Source: Pseudomonas syringae
GTDB lineage: Bacteria > Pseudomonadota > Gammaproteobacteria > Pseudomonadales > Pseudomonadaceae
Assembly: GCF_001698815.1 (NCBI RefSeq)
Contig: NZ_LGSI01000017.1
Location: 1-33,771 of the forward strand
Direction: 5' to 3'
DNA: 33,771 nt
Below the pieces are notes generated by a model. That model saw only the letters and a program-made list of their open reading frames with translations, was not told where the DNA came from and made no database searches. Positions within the stretch are counted from its first letter, which is position 1, and every line of letters starts with the position of its first letter. Positions 16,055 to 25,511 of this stretch are shown here, piece by piece. Both the position numbers and the translations under genes were made by a program.

Positions 16055-18106
16055 TTGAAGCTGGAACTCAAAAACAGCCTGTCGGTAAAACTGCTGCGCG
16101 TGGTCCTGCTATCGGCGCTGATCGTGGGCGTCGTGCTCAGTTGTGCGCAGATCGTTTATGACGCGTACAAGACCAGTCAGGCCGTCGCCAACGACGCCGA
16201 GCGTATCCTGGGCATGTTCCGCGACCCTTCGACCCAGGCGGTCTATAGCCTGGACCGGGAAATGGGCATGCAGGTCATCGAAGGCCTGTTTCAGGACAAT
16301 GCCGTGCGCATGGCGTCTATCGGCCATCCCAACGAAACCCTGCTGGCCGAAAAAGAGCGCCCGCTCAAGGCCTCGCCCACGCGCTGGCTGACTGACCTGA
16401 TTCTCGGCCAGGAACGCAGCTTCACCACCCAACTGGTGGGCCGCAGCCCGTATAGCGAGTATTACGGCGACCTGCGCATCACCCTTGATACCGCGACTTA
16501 TGGCGACGGTTTCATCGTCAACTCGGTGATCATCTTCATTTCCGGCGTCCTGCGCGCACTGACCATGGGCTTGGTGCTGTATCTGGTTTATCACTGGCTG
16601 CTGACCAAGCCACTGTCGAAAATCATCGAACACCTGACCAGCATCAACCCCGATCGCCCCAGTGAAAATCAGCTGCCCCTCCTTAAAGGGCACGAGAAAA
16701 ACGAACTGGGCATCTGGGTCACCACCGCCAACCAGTTGCTGGCCTCGATTGAGCGCAATACACACCTGCGCCACGAAGCCGAAAACAGCTTGTTGCGCAT
16801 GGCTCAATACGACTTTCTCACCGGCCTGCCCAACCGCCAGCAATTGCAGCAACAACTGGACAAGATCCTGGTGGACGCAGGCCGTCTGCAGCGGCGGGTT
16901 GCAGTCATCTGCGTCGGCCTGGACGATTTCAAAGGCATCAACGAACAATTCAGCTATCAAACCGGCGACCAATTGCTCCTGGCGCTGGCTGACCGACTAC
17001 GCAGCCACAGCGGTCGGCTTGGGGCGTTGGCTCGTCTGGGTGGCGACCAGTTCGCCTTGGTCCAGGCCGACATCGAACAACCTTACGAAGCCGCCGAGCT
17101 GGCGCAGAACATCCTGGATGACCTGGAGGCGCCGTTTGCCCTGGATGACCAGGAAATTCGCCTGCGCGCAACCATCGGCATCACGCTGTTCCCGGAAGAT
17201 GGCGACAGCACCGAGAAGCTGCTGCAAAAAGCCGAACAGACCATGACCCTGGCGAAGTCACGCTCGCGCAACCGCTATCAGTTCTATATCGCCAGTGTCG
17301 ACAGCGAAATGCGCCGTCGCCGGGAGCTGGAGAAAGACCTGCGCGAAGCCTTGCCCCGCGATCAGCTGTATCTGGTTTACCAACCGCAGATCAGCTACCG
17401 CGACCACCGTGTAGTCGGCGTCGAAGCACTGATCCGTTGGCAGCATCCGGAACACGGTCTGGTACCGCCCGACCTGTTCATTCCGCTGGCCGAGCAGAAC
17501 GGGACGATCATTGCCATTGGTGAATGGGTTCTGGATCAAGCCTGTCGCCAGTTGCGTGAATGGCATGATCAGGGCTTCACCGACCTGCGCATGGCAGTCA
17601 ATCTGTCCACCGTGCAGCTGCACCACGCCGAGTTGCCCCGTGTGGTCAACAATCTGCTGCAGATCTATCGGTTACCGCCACGCAGCCTGGAACTGGAAGT
17701 CACCGAAACCGGCCTGATGGAAGACATCAGCACCGCCGCCCAGCACCTTCTGAGCCTGCGTCGCTCGGGGGCGTTGATCGCCATCGATGACTTCGGCACC
17801 GGTTATTCTTCCCTGAGTTATCTGAAAAGTCTGCCGCTGGACAAGATCAAGATCGACAAAAGCTTCGTGCAGGACCTTATCGACGACGACGATGACGCCA
17901 CCATCGTGCGTGCCATCATTCAGCTGGGTAAAAGCCTGGGCATGCAGGTCATCGCCGAAGGCGTGGAAACGCTGGCGCAGGAGGCGTACATCATTTCCGA
18001 AGGTTGCCACGAAGGTCAGGGCTATCTGTACAGCAAACCACTGCCCGCCCGCGAACTGCTGGCTTACCTGAAACAGTCGCAACGCAGCAACGTAGAGGTT
18101 TCCTGA
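16055..18106 (+). CDS. bifA: c-di-GMP phosphodiesterase BifA (degenerate GGDEF plus EAL)
   Basis: BifA degrades cyclic di-GMP, lowering biofilm formation and promoting motility, and acts at the inner membrane. The 683-residue protein has an N-terminal transmembrane helix (about 10-32), a periplasmic region, a second helix (about 155-185) and a HAMP-like stretch. A GGDEF domain follows whose active site reads GGDQF (329-333), then an EAL domain with EAL at 457-459 and DDFGTGYSS further on. GGDQF is the known BifA variant and cannot make c-di-GMP. I chose a TTG start at 16055, 8 bases after AAGGA, because the sequence there (KLELKNSLSVKLL) is where BifA proteins begin. An ATG at 16007 would add 16 residues. 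Confidence 0.92.
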   Translation: MKLELKNSLSVKLLRVVLLSALIVGVVLSCAQIVYDAYKTSQAVANDAERILGMFRDPSTQAVYSLDREMGMQVIEGLFQDNAVRMASIGHPNETLLAEKERPLKASPTRWLTDLILGQERSFTTQLVGRSPYSEYYGDLRITLDTATYGDGFIVNSVIIFISGVLRALTMGLVLYLVYHWLLTKPLSKIIEHLTSINPDRPSENQLPLLKGHEKNELGIWVTTANQLLASIERNTHLRHEAENSLLRMAQYDFLTGLPNRQQLQQQLDKILVDAGRLQRRVAVICVGLDDFKGINEQFSYQTGDQLLLALADRLRSHSGRLGALARLGGDQFALVQADIEQPYEAAELAQNILDDLEAPFALDDQEIRLRATIGITLFPEDGDSTEKLLQKAEQTMTLAKSRSRNRYQFYIASVDSEMRRRRELEKDLREALPRDQLYLVYQPQISYRDHRVVGVEALIRWQHPEHGLVPPDLFIPLAEQNGTIIAIGEWVLDQACRQLREWHDQGFTDLRMAVNLSTVQLHHAELPRVVNNLLQIYRLPPRSLELEVTETGLMEDISTAAQHLLSLRRSGALIAIDDFGTGYSSLSYLKSLPLDKIKIDKSFVQDLIDDDDDATIVRAIIQLGKSLGMQVIAEGVETLAQEAYIISEGCHEGQGYLYSKPLPARELLAYLKQSQRSNVEVS

Positions 18107-18127
18107 CGCTTAGCCGGGTGTAATTTC

Positions 18128-18216
18128 GTTGGAGCGAGGCTTGCCCGCGAGGCGCCGGGTCTTTCGCAAGAACTTTATGCCTGAAACACTGCGTTCGCGG
18201 CCAGGCCTCGCTCCAA
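18128..18216. repeat. REPIN, GAGGCTTGCCCGCGA type
   Basis: The left arm starting GTTGGAGCGAGGCTTGCCCG (18128) faces the right arm ending CCTCGCTCCAAC (18216), in the gap after bifA. It is nearly the same as the element at 4616-4701, with one arm slightly degenerate (TTCGCGGCCAGGCCTCG). Confidence 0.85.
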
Positions 18217-18297
18217 CAGATTTCAGTCACCTGAAACCCCTTGTTACAAGCTCTCCTCCACCACATTTCCCGAACCGGGCAATTTGCCTTTACATCG

Positions 18298-18316
18298 AAT
18301 GCAAATCTTTCGCATT
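18298..18316. promoter_or_regulatory. Putative Fur box before the first imelysin gene
   Basis: AATGCAAATCTTTCGCATT matches 14 of 19 positions of the AATGATAATCATTATCATT form of the Fur consensus. It is itself an inverted repeat (AATGC/GCATT). It lies 60 bases before the imelysin start, in an AT-rich promoter-like stretch, and so predicts repression when iron is plentiful. Confidence 0.55.
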
Positions 18317-18375
18317 ATGTCGCAGCTTTTTTTGGGCGCCGGGCGCCTTAAACCCTCTAGACGCAGGATTTCGTC

Positions 18376-19746
<1,371 letters not shown>

Positions 19747-19793
19747 TTTGCGCTGTTTGAGCGTTCGCGTCTGAACGCTTCGAACGGATGAAC

Positions 19794-19830
19794 CAAAAAT
19801 GCCAGTCGGCTTGCTGACTGGCATTTTTTT
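19794..19830 (+). terminator. Rho-independent terminator after the first imelysin gene
   Basis: A 13-base stem AAAAATGCCAGTC/GACTGGCATTTTT with an 8-base loop (GGCTTGCT) is followed by T residues. A second hairpin (AGCGTTC/GAACGCT, 19760-19778) precedes it. It isolates the imelysin gene from the T6SS cassette. Confidence 0.92.
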
Positions 19831-19980
19831 ATGCGTGGATTTCCTGTTAATTACCCCGGAGCAGCGAACCATCTGCAACTGCTGTAAGGCCTTTCCGAAA
19901 CACGCTTTGCCGTATTGAAGCCGCCCGCATCGCCATTGAGTATTCGCGTTTTCCCCATGCCCCGTGCAAGGCGCCCCTCG

Positions 19981-20865
19981 ATGACCGAGCTCCGATCCGG
20001 CCCCAATGACCTGCCCTGGTCGCAAGACGGCTACCTGCTGCTCAATGCCGTACGAACCGGCAATCTCCTGCCCCGGCTGTATCAGTGGAATCCGGGCATC
20101 CAGTGCCATCCGCTGTTTCTCGGCACACGCTTTAAAGAACTGCTGGACGTCTCGCCGGTGCTGGTAGTCGTTGAAGGGCACCATGACCCGGTGCTACAAG
20201 CGTTCTTGCACAACGCGGAACACATCTGGGGGCTGCTGCTCTTCAGCGGCACCGAAGCGCAATGCATCGTCGATCACCTGCGCTGGCTGGTCACGGTCGA
20301 TGAACCGGTCGGCAAACCGACACTGCTCAACCTCTCCGATCCGCCCGTTGCCAATGCCCTGTTCGAGCTTTATCCGCGGCAAACCGATAACGCCTTGTTC
20401 GGCCCTGTCGAGCACGTCTACGCCGTCGACCCATACGTCAAAGCCTGGCGTCACCATCAACGCCTGGGTGAACCGGCAATCACTGATCACAATACCCTCT
20501 ATCGCCTGAATGCCGCGCAGATCGACGCGCTGAATGAAGTCAACTTCCGCAACACGGTCCTCAAGCTCGACCAGCACATGGCCCGACACTTCCCGGATTT
20601 TCAGGCTCGGCTGGACGCCCGAGGACGCTTCACCTACTTCCATGCAATGGCCAGCACCGCCTATGGACATGGTTTCCACAGCGAGAGCGACATCCTGCAC
20701 TACGCCAATGTCATGGAATTTCTCGACGGTCAGGCAACCGCTGCGCATCCCGACATCACCGCCCTGCTCTACACCTCCTCAGCGCTGACACCCTCGCAGC
20801 GTGTGCAAAAGGCCAACCTGCTGGCCCTTGAGCGAGACAAGCAGTCATCAGGAGCTCGACCATGA
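19981..20865 (+). CDS. DUF4123 protein, T6SS effector adaptor/chaperone
   Basis: The 294-residue cytoplasmic protein resembles DUF4123 (Tap/TEC) adaptors: an N-terminal alpha/beta lobe (YLLLNAVRTGNLLPRLYQ, CHPLFLGTRFKELLDVSPVLVVV), a central GLLLFSGTEAQCIVDHLRWLV segment, and a helical C-terminus. DUF4123 adaptors bind a VgrG tip protein and load a specific effector on it. It is encoded directly before a VasX-like effector and overlaps it by four bases (ATGA), which fits. Starts at 19957 or 19915 are possible, but the ATG at 19981 has an AAGG about 9 bases upstream. There is no VgrG, PAAR or Hcp gene in the window, so the partner must be elsewhere. Confidence 0.82.
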   Translation: MTELRSGPNDLPWSQDGYLLLNAVRTGNLLPRLYQWNPGIQCHPLFLGTRFKELLDVSPVLVVVEGHHDPVLQAFLHNAEHIWGLLLFSGTEAQCIVDHLRWLVTVDEPVGKPTLLNLSDPPVANALFELYPRQTDNALFGPVEHVYAVDPYVKAWRHHQRLGEPAITDHNTLYRLNAAQIDALNEVNFRNTVLKLDQHMARHFPDFQARLDARGRFTYFHAMASTAYGHGFHSESDILHYANVMEFLDGQATAAHPDITALLYTSSALTPSQRVQKANLLALERDKQSSGARP

Positions 20866-23800
20866 CAGACAAACGCCTGCCGGACAAAGACCGCGCCTAT
20901 TGGGAAGCCCGAAGCGGTGGCCACAAAGACGCCCGTGACAGCCTCGGTACTTGCCCGCTCATGGGCAAAAAAATTCAGTTGCTGCCCGTGCGCTACGGGC
21001 GCGTCGAGCGGCTGGCCAGCGATATTGCGGAAACACCTTACAAACACTTGCAGCGCCCCATCGGTCTGCGCCTGATTCGCGATGGCTATTTGTATGTCAT
21101 CGACGAGGCCAGCGGTTATCTGCACGAGTACCGGATGGAGAATGGCGTTCCGGTAAAACTCCTCTGGCAAGGCGCCGATGTTGGCCGGGATGTACGCAGC
21201 CACTCAGTGGGCGAAGCGACGCTGGTTTTTGCCCGCAACAGCGTTTTGCACGTGGCTTACTCGGAACTGCAATGGACCGCCGCCAAATGCTCAAAGGTGA
21301 TTGGCAGCAAGCCTGATCGCCTCTACTTCATGCAACGCGTGGATCTGGCCGCTGCCGACTGCGAAAAAGGCGGCAAACATCTGCGGGTCGAAAATCAGAT
21401 CAGGCAATCCCTCGCCGAACTGGCCGAACAGCCCGCCGAACAATGCCTGACGCCCGACGCTCATCCCGAGGAAAGCCAGGATTATGTCTGGGAACATCAA
21501 GCGCTGTTCCGCGAAGCGCACATTGGCCAGCTCAAGGATTCGCTGAACGCGCAGTACCAGTTCAATCATTTGTATCTGGTCCTGGAAGACAGCATCGGGA
21601 TCATGCGTGATCTCGCCGAGGAACAGGACACCGTCGTCGACTGGATCGAGCAGTGGACCCAGCAACATAACAATGAAATGCGCTACGTGGTGGGCAGCTA
21701 CATCGACACGCTGATGACCATTGGCGAGCAGAACGCCCCGAAAACCGCAACCAATTCAGATTTTTTCAGCAAAACCACGCCTGCACAGCGCACCACCATT
21801 TACGACTACATCAACGCCCGTAATCAGTGGCGCGGGGAGCACAGCAAGGGGCTTGCCGTTACTGCGGGCGAAGATGGCCGCTACTCCGCAAAGCGGGGTG
21901 CCGAGCTTCGCGAGCGCCCGGAAGCCGTCATCGCCAAACGCGAAATGGATGCCAAACATGCGCAAATGGTCGACGAACTGGGCGAACCGCTGCATGCCGA
22001 CCTCAAAGACGAAATCGATGCGCTGCAGGACAGCAGCAAAGGCACGCTGGAAGGCGTCGGCCTGGGTTCGCGAGGTATCGTCGATCTGGTTCGCCATGAG
22101 GAAATGCAGCGTTATCTGAAGCGTGAGCGCCTGCACCTCAAGCGCTGGACCGAGCGCCTGGACGCCATCACCGATGACCGCCTTCATCTGTTTACCCAAG
22201 GTGAATTCCACCGCAGCGCCTGGTATTTCGATCCGCTTGATCCCCAGCAGCAAAACCACGCGCTGGCCATGGAACACAACTGCATCCGCGATCTGTGTCG
22301 CACCGATGCAGCGCTGGAGAAACTAGGCGAGTACTTTCATGAGTACCCGTTCTACGCGCTGCCGGTGTTCTACGGACGGCTTGATCTGGAATTCCTGCGC
22401 GAGAAATCCGGCGAGCTGATCAAGCTGCTAAACGATTCACGTGGTTTCTCCGGCGACATGGCGGGTGCCCAGGCCCGAATGTCCGAGATCGGGCGGATCA
22501 TGGGCAATCACTGGACCCGCAGCCTGCATTTGGAAGGCGAGGCCCATTCCCTGCATCAGGCGGTGAGCGCCACCTACATCCCGGCCATCGCCCTGCGCAT
22601 GGAGCAATGGCTGGCCGAGATGCAGGCCAAACTCGATACTCCGGAGCTAAGCCAGCATCTACAGAAATTCCAGCAATACACCAACCGCGCCCAACGCCTG
22701 GGAACACTGATCGCCCTGCAACAACAAGGCGCCACGCTGAGCATCGCCAGCGAAGCCGATGTGCAAAAATTCAAGGACAACTTCACCCGACTCAACGCAT
22801 TGCTCGAACACGAAGAAAACCTCAAGACCGACCGCAAACTCTACGACAAGCTCGCCCGTAGTCGCATGCGCAGCGAAGACCAGCGCTATCAGGCGGCGGT
22901 CGAGAAACAGCGTATCAACGAAGAGCTGCTGGAAACGCGAAACAAGCGCTCGGCGGTAGTTCGGGATCTGGAAGACGGAATCTCCCCCAACAGCAAATTC
23001 CCCACCGGCTATATCGGCGTGCGACTGAATCTCACGCAGGAACAGTCGAGTGCGTTGTATGAGGAAACCAGACGCCTTAGATCTGGAATGTTGGGAGGTT
23101 ATGCGACTGACGGGGCTTGGAAAGCAGGGTTTAAGAGCGGGTGGATACCATTGTTGGCGGTTGGGTTGCAAGTGGGAAATTTGGGAGAGGCTTGGAAGGC
23201 TTGGAAATCAAACGCTGCTGACAATGGCCCTTCCATTAAACAAAACATCGTTCTCATCGGAGCCTTATCAAGCATCGCCGCCTCGGCATTGTCGGTTTAC
23301 CAATCAATGCATATTGCCATGGTCGACAGGGCGATGCAGACGATACTCGCCCGTAGCCAAGGGACGTCCGGAATGTTGCTCGCAGTACGAACGGGGAGTT
23401 TGGGGCTAGGGCTGGGAATGATCATTTCCCCTATGGCATTTATAGGTTCCATAGGCACCGCTGTGGACAACTGGAATAAATGGCATAACGCCTTATTCAA
23501 CGGAACGGCTGGTGAAAAAGCGGGAGCATTAAGCGGTGTAATTGGCGACTTGGGGTCAGTGGGCATCACTGGAGCAGTCGGAGCAAGGGCCTTAGGGGAG
23601 GGTTTGGAAGTACTGAAAGATTTTATGAGCGCCCTCCCCTCAGAAAGGAAACTCGCGGCGAGCACGGCTTTGGCAACTCGCGGAGCGCGGTTTATACGGC
23701 TCTCTATGCGCTTGACGCCATGGGGCCTCATTTTTACCGCCCTGCAGTTAGGCGGCGAAGCGCTTTATAACTATAACAACCTGGATGATCAACAACGCTG

Positions 23801-24341
23801 GATGACGGGCTGCTGTTGGGGTGTAAGACCAGAAGGATGGGATTGGCCGACACACTCCCAACGATTAGCCGAGGCTACGCTGCTCCCGCAGATTATTGAT
23901 AAGGGTGTGCAAGAACGCAGCGTTGACGGCGAGCACTTTCGAATTCTGCATTTACAGCTACCGGGTATAACTTTAGCAACTTTCAACGACATGTCTTTGC
24001 GGTGGAGCGCACGATTGCAAAAAAACACTGATGAATGGGATGTCGGTAGTGCACTGTCATCGCTCGTAACGATAATTGCTGATCGCCCGTTAACCCTCGC
24101 ACTGGAAATACCGGATCAGTGGCAAGGTTCAGATGCTTTACTGCAGTTACGCTTAAGCGTTCGACCAGCGATAGCAGCTAATTATCTAAAAGAAGCCAAA
24201 GGGAGCCTCTTCTACCGAATTGAGCTAACACAGTCCAACATATCAAAAAAACCAATCACTGCCTCATTGGTAACTCCACCAATACCCAAAGCATTGGAAG
24301 AATTACAAATTACTCGGAAGCTACTCAATGCCGACAACTAA
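20862..24341 (+). CDS. VasX-like T6SS pore-forming effector
   Basis: The 1159-residue protein begins with a region like the VasX N-terminal domain: CPLMGKKIQLLPVRYGRVER at 31-50, then IGLRLIRDGYLYVID. A long helical middle rich in Glu, Lys and Gln follows (about 300-740). The C-terminal region has several hydrophobic segments (about 759-777, 796-822, 846-868, 887-915 and 951-973), then a soluble tail. VasX-type effectors are delivered into neighbouring cells and permeabilise the inner membrane. No enzymatic motif was seen, which supports a pore. From about residue 730 the DNA becomes poorer in GC with rarer codons (AGA, TTA, ATA). The stop overlaps the next gene by 14 bases. Confidence 0.82.
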   Translation: MTDKRLPDKDRAYWEARSGGHKDARDSLGTCPLMGKKIQLLPVRYGRVERLASDIAETPYKHLQRPIGLRLIRDGYLYVIDEASGYLHEYRMENGVPVKLLWQGADVGRDVRSHSVGEATLVFARNSVLHVAYSELQWTAAKCSKVIGSKPDRLYFMQRVDLAAADCEKGGKHLRVENQIRQSLAELAEQPAEQCLTPDAHPEESQDYVWEHQALFREAHIGQLKDSLNAQYQFNHLYLVLEDSIGIMRDLAEEQDTVVDWIEQWTQQHNNEMRYVVGSYIDTLMTIGEQNAPKTATNSDFFSKTTPAQRTTIYDYINARNQWRGEHSKGLAVTAGEDGRYSAKRGAELRERPEAVIAKREMDAKHAQMVDELGEPLHADLKDEIDALQDSSKGTLEGVGLGSRGIVDLVRHEEMQRYLKRERLHLKRWTERLDAITDDRLHLFTQGEFHRSAWYFDPLDPQQQNHALAMEHNCIRDLCRTDAALEKLGEYFHEYPFYALPVFYGRLDLEFLREKSGELIKLLNDSRGFSGDMAGAQARMSEIGRIMGNHWTRSLHLEGEAHSLHQAVSATYIPAIALRMEQWLAEMQAKLDTPELSQHLQKFQQYTNRAQRLGTLIALQQQGATLSIASEADVQKFKDNFTRLNALLEHEENLKTDRKLYDKLARSRMRSEDQRYQAAVEKQRINEELLETRNKRSAVVRDLEDGISPNSKFPTGYIGVRLNLTQEQSSALYEETRRLRSGMLGGYATDGAWKAGFKSGWIPLLAVGLQVGNLGEAWKAWKSNAADNGPSIKQNIVLIGALSSIAASALSVYQSMHIAMVDRAMQTILARSQGTSGMLLAVRTGSLGLGLGMIISPMAFIGSIGTAVDNWNKWHNALFNGTAGEKAGALSGVIGDLGSVGITGAVGARALGEGLEVLKDFMSALPSERKLAASTALATRGARFIRLSMRLTPWGLIFTALQLGGEALYNYNNLDDQQRWMTGCCWGVRPEGWDWPTHSQRLAEATLLPQIIDKGVQERSVDGEHFRILHLQLPGITLATFNDMSLRWSARLQKNTDEWDVGSALSSLVTIIADRPLTLALEIPDQWQGSDALLQLRLSVRPAIAANYLKEAKGSLFYRIELTQSNISKKPITASLVTPPIPKALEELQITRKLLNADN

Positions 24342-25407
24342 ATACGATCGTTTGCCCAGAGCAGGCGATCTTGAGAAAGAATCCGGTGTAGAGGTTTTCT
24401 ATATCGCGCCTCGACCAATACCAACCGGCTCGCCGGGGTTCAGCTCGCGAAAACTACATAAGCTATCCAACCAAACTTATCTCGATTTTGCGATGAGCAA
24501 GGGTACATGGGAGCTTGGAGTAAGGAGCGGCATTGGATCAATTATGCTCATCGTGATTTTCTTTTTCATCGTGGGTTTAGGACTGGGTCTGTACGATCAT
24601 ATAAATCATGGCAGACCCATATTAAACATTATTATCCAACTTGCATCGCCAAACTGGTTCGTTTGGGGTATTTTGTCATTTTATATAATTCTTTTTTGTT
24701 CCATATTTTCCAAAGCGGTTTATCAATCCAGCACCTCTCCCCCCATCCGCTTCAACCGCCAACGCCGCGAAGTTGCCTATGTTGCCAAGCGCGGTCAGCC
24801 GCCACGCTTTGTACCGTGGGAAGAAGTCATTGCCTGCGTCAGCAGCGGCAAGGTCATTACGCAATACGGCAGCCACAACAGTTTTTCGCTGATGATTGGC
24901 CTGCGGGATTCTGAAAATGGCGATGTAGTGTGGATCACCGTGCCTACGGCATCGCTCATGCTGGCGGTCAGCGAATGGGAGGCCATTCGCGGTTATATGG
25001 AGGAAGGGTTAAGCGCGCTGCCACCGCCAATGAGCGAGAACTATGAAGAAGGCACCGTCGCCCATTTCCATCTGTGCCGTGTGGCTTATCGAGAAAACCA
25101 CTGGTACGTAACTTATCTGTTTGGCTTCATCCTTATCCAGTTCTGCAGCGGCTGGACCCTGCCCTGCCACATCGCCGCCTGGGTCGAGCGCCTGCCGAAA
25201 ACCAGCTTCCCGAAAAGCGTTCTGGACTGGTCCAAACCTCTACCGCCCGAGCAATGGCAAAAACCCAGCGCTGAATTGATCGCGCAGAGCAAAGCGGTGC
25301 GCAAAAGTTTGCGGCAGGGTAAGAGTTTGTTTGAGCACTTCCGCGAGCTGAACAAAACCTCCGTGGATGTCCAGCGAGTCGAAATCCCGAAGCGGGCAAA
25401 TTCGTAA
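24328..25407 (+). CDS. DUF6708-like membrane protein, probable immunity to the VasX-like effector
   Basis: The 359-residue protein has two transmembrane helices (about 71-91 and 107-129) after a polar N-terminus. A soluble domain with PIRFNRQRREVAYVAKRG and RFVPWEEVIACV (about 137-172) follows, like DUF6708 proteins found beside T6SS effectors, and a further hydrophobic stretch occurs near 257-275. It starts inside the effector gene (14-base overlap) behind GGAAG. Position and membrane topology suggest it protects the producer's inner membrane, though no immunity test is implied. Codons 1-131 lie in AT-rich DNA (28 and 37% GC in the last two 60-base rows) and the rest returns to about 60%. 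Confidence 0.72.
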   Translation: MPTTKYDRLPRAGDLEKESGVEVFYIAPRPIPTGSPGFSSRKLHKLSNQTYLDFAMSKGTWELGVRSGIGSIMLIVIFFFIVGLGLGLYDHINHGRPILNIIIQLASPNWFVWGILSFYIILFCSIFSKAVYQSSTSPPIRFNRQRREVAYVAKRGQPPRFVPWEEVIACVSSGKVITQYGSHNSFSLMIGLRDSENGDVVWITVPTASLMLAVSEWEAIRGYMEEGLSALPPPMSENYEEGTVAHFHLCRVAYRENHWYVTYLFGFILIQFCSGWTLPCHIAAWVERLPKTSFPKSVLDWSKPLPPEQWQKPSAELIAQSKAVRKSLRQGKSLFEHFRELNKTSVDVQRVEIPKRANS

Positions 25408-25432
25408 CAACACGTTGCGACAGGTCAAGGTA

Positions 25433-25451
25433 AACGATAATCCCTCTTATT
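25433..25451. promoter_or_regulatory. Putative Fur box before the diheme/imelysin/DUF1513 operon
   Basis: AACGATAATCCCTCTTATT matches 14 of 19 positions of the Fur consensus AATGATAATCATTATCATT, with an intact GATAATC left half. It lies about 60 bases before the diheme gene start, in the 104-base gap after the immunity gene, giving the downstream operon its own predicted iron control. Confidence 0.5.
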
Positions 25452-25511
25452 CGAAAAGGACGAGGCTGTTAAGCTTGCACGCCCCGATTTTGGGCTGGTT
25501 GCAGGATGCTT

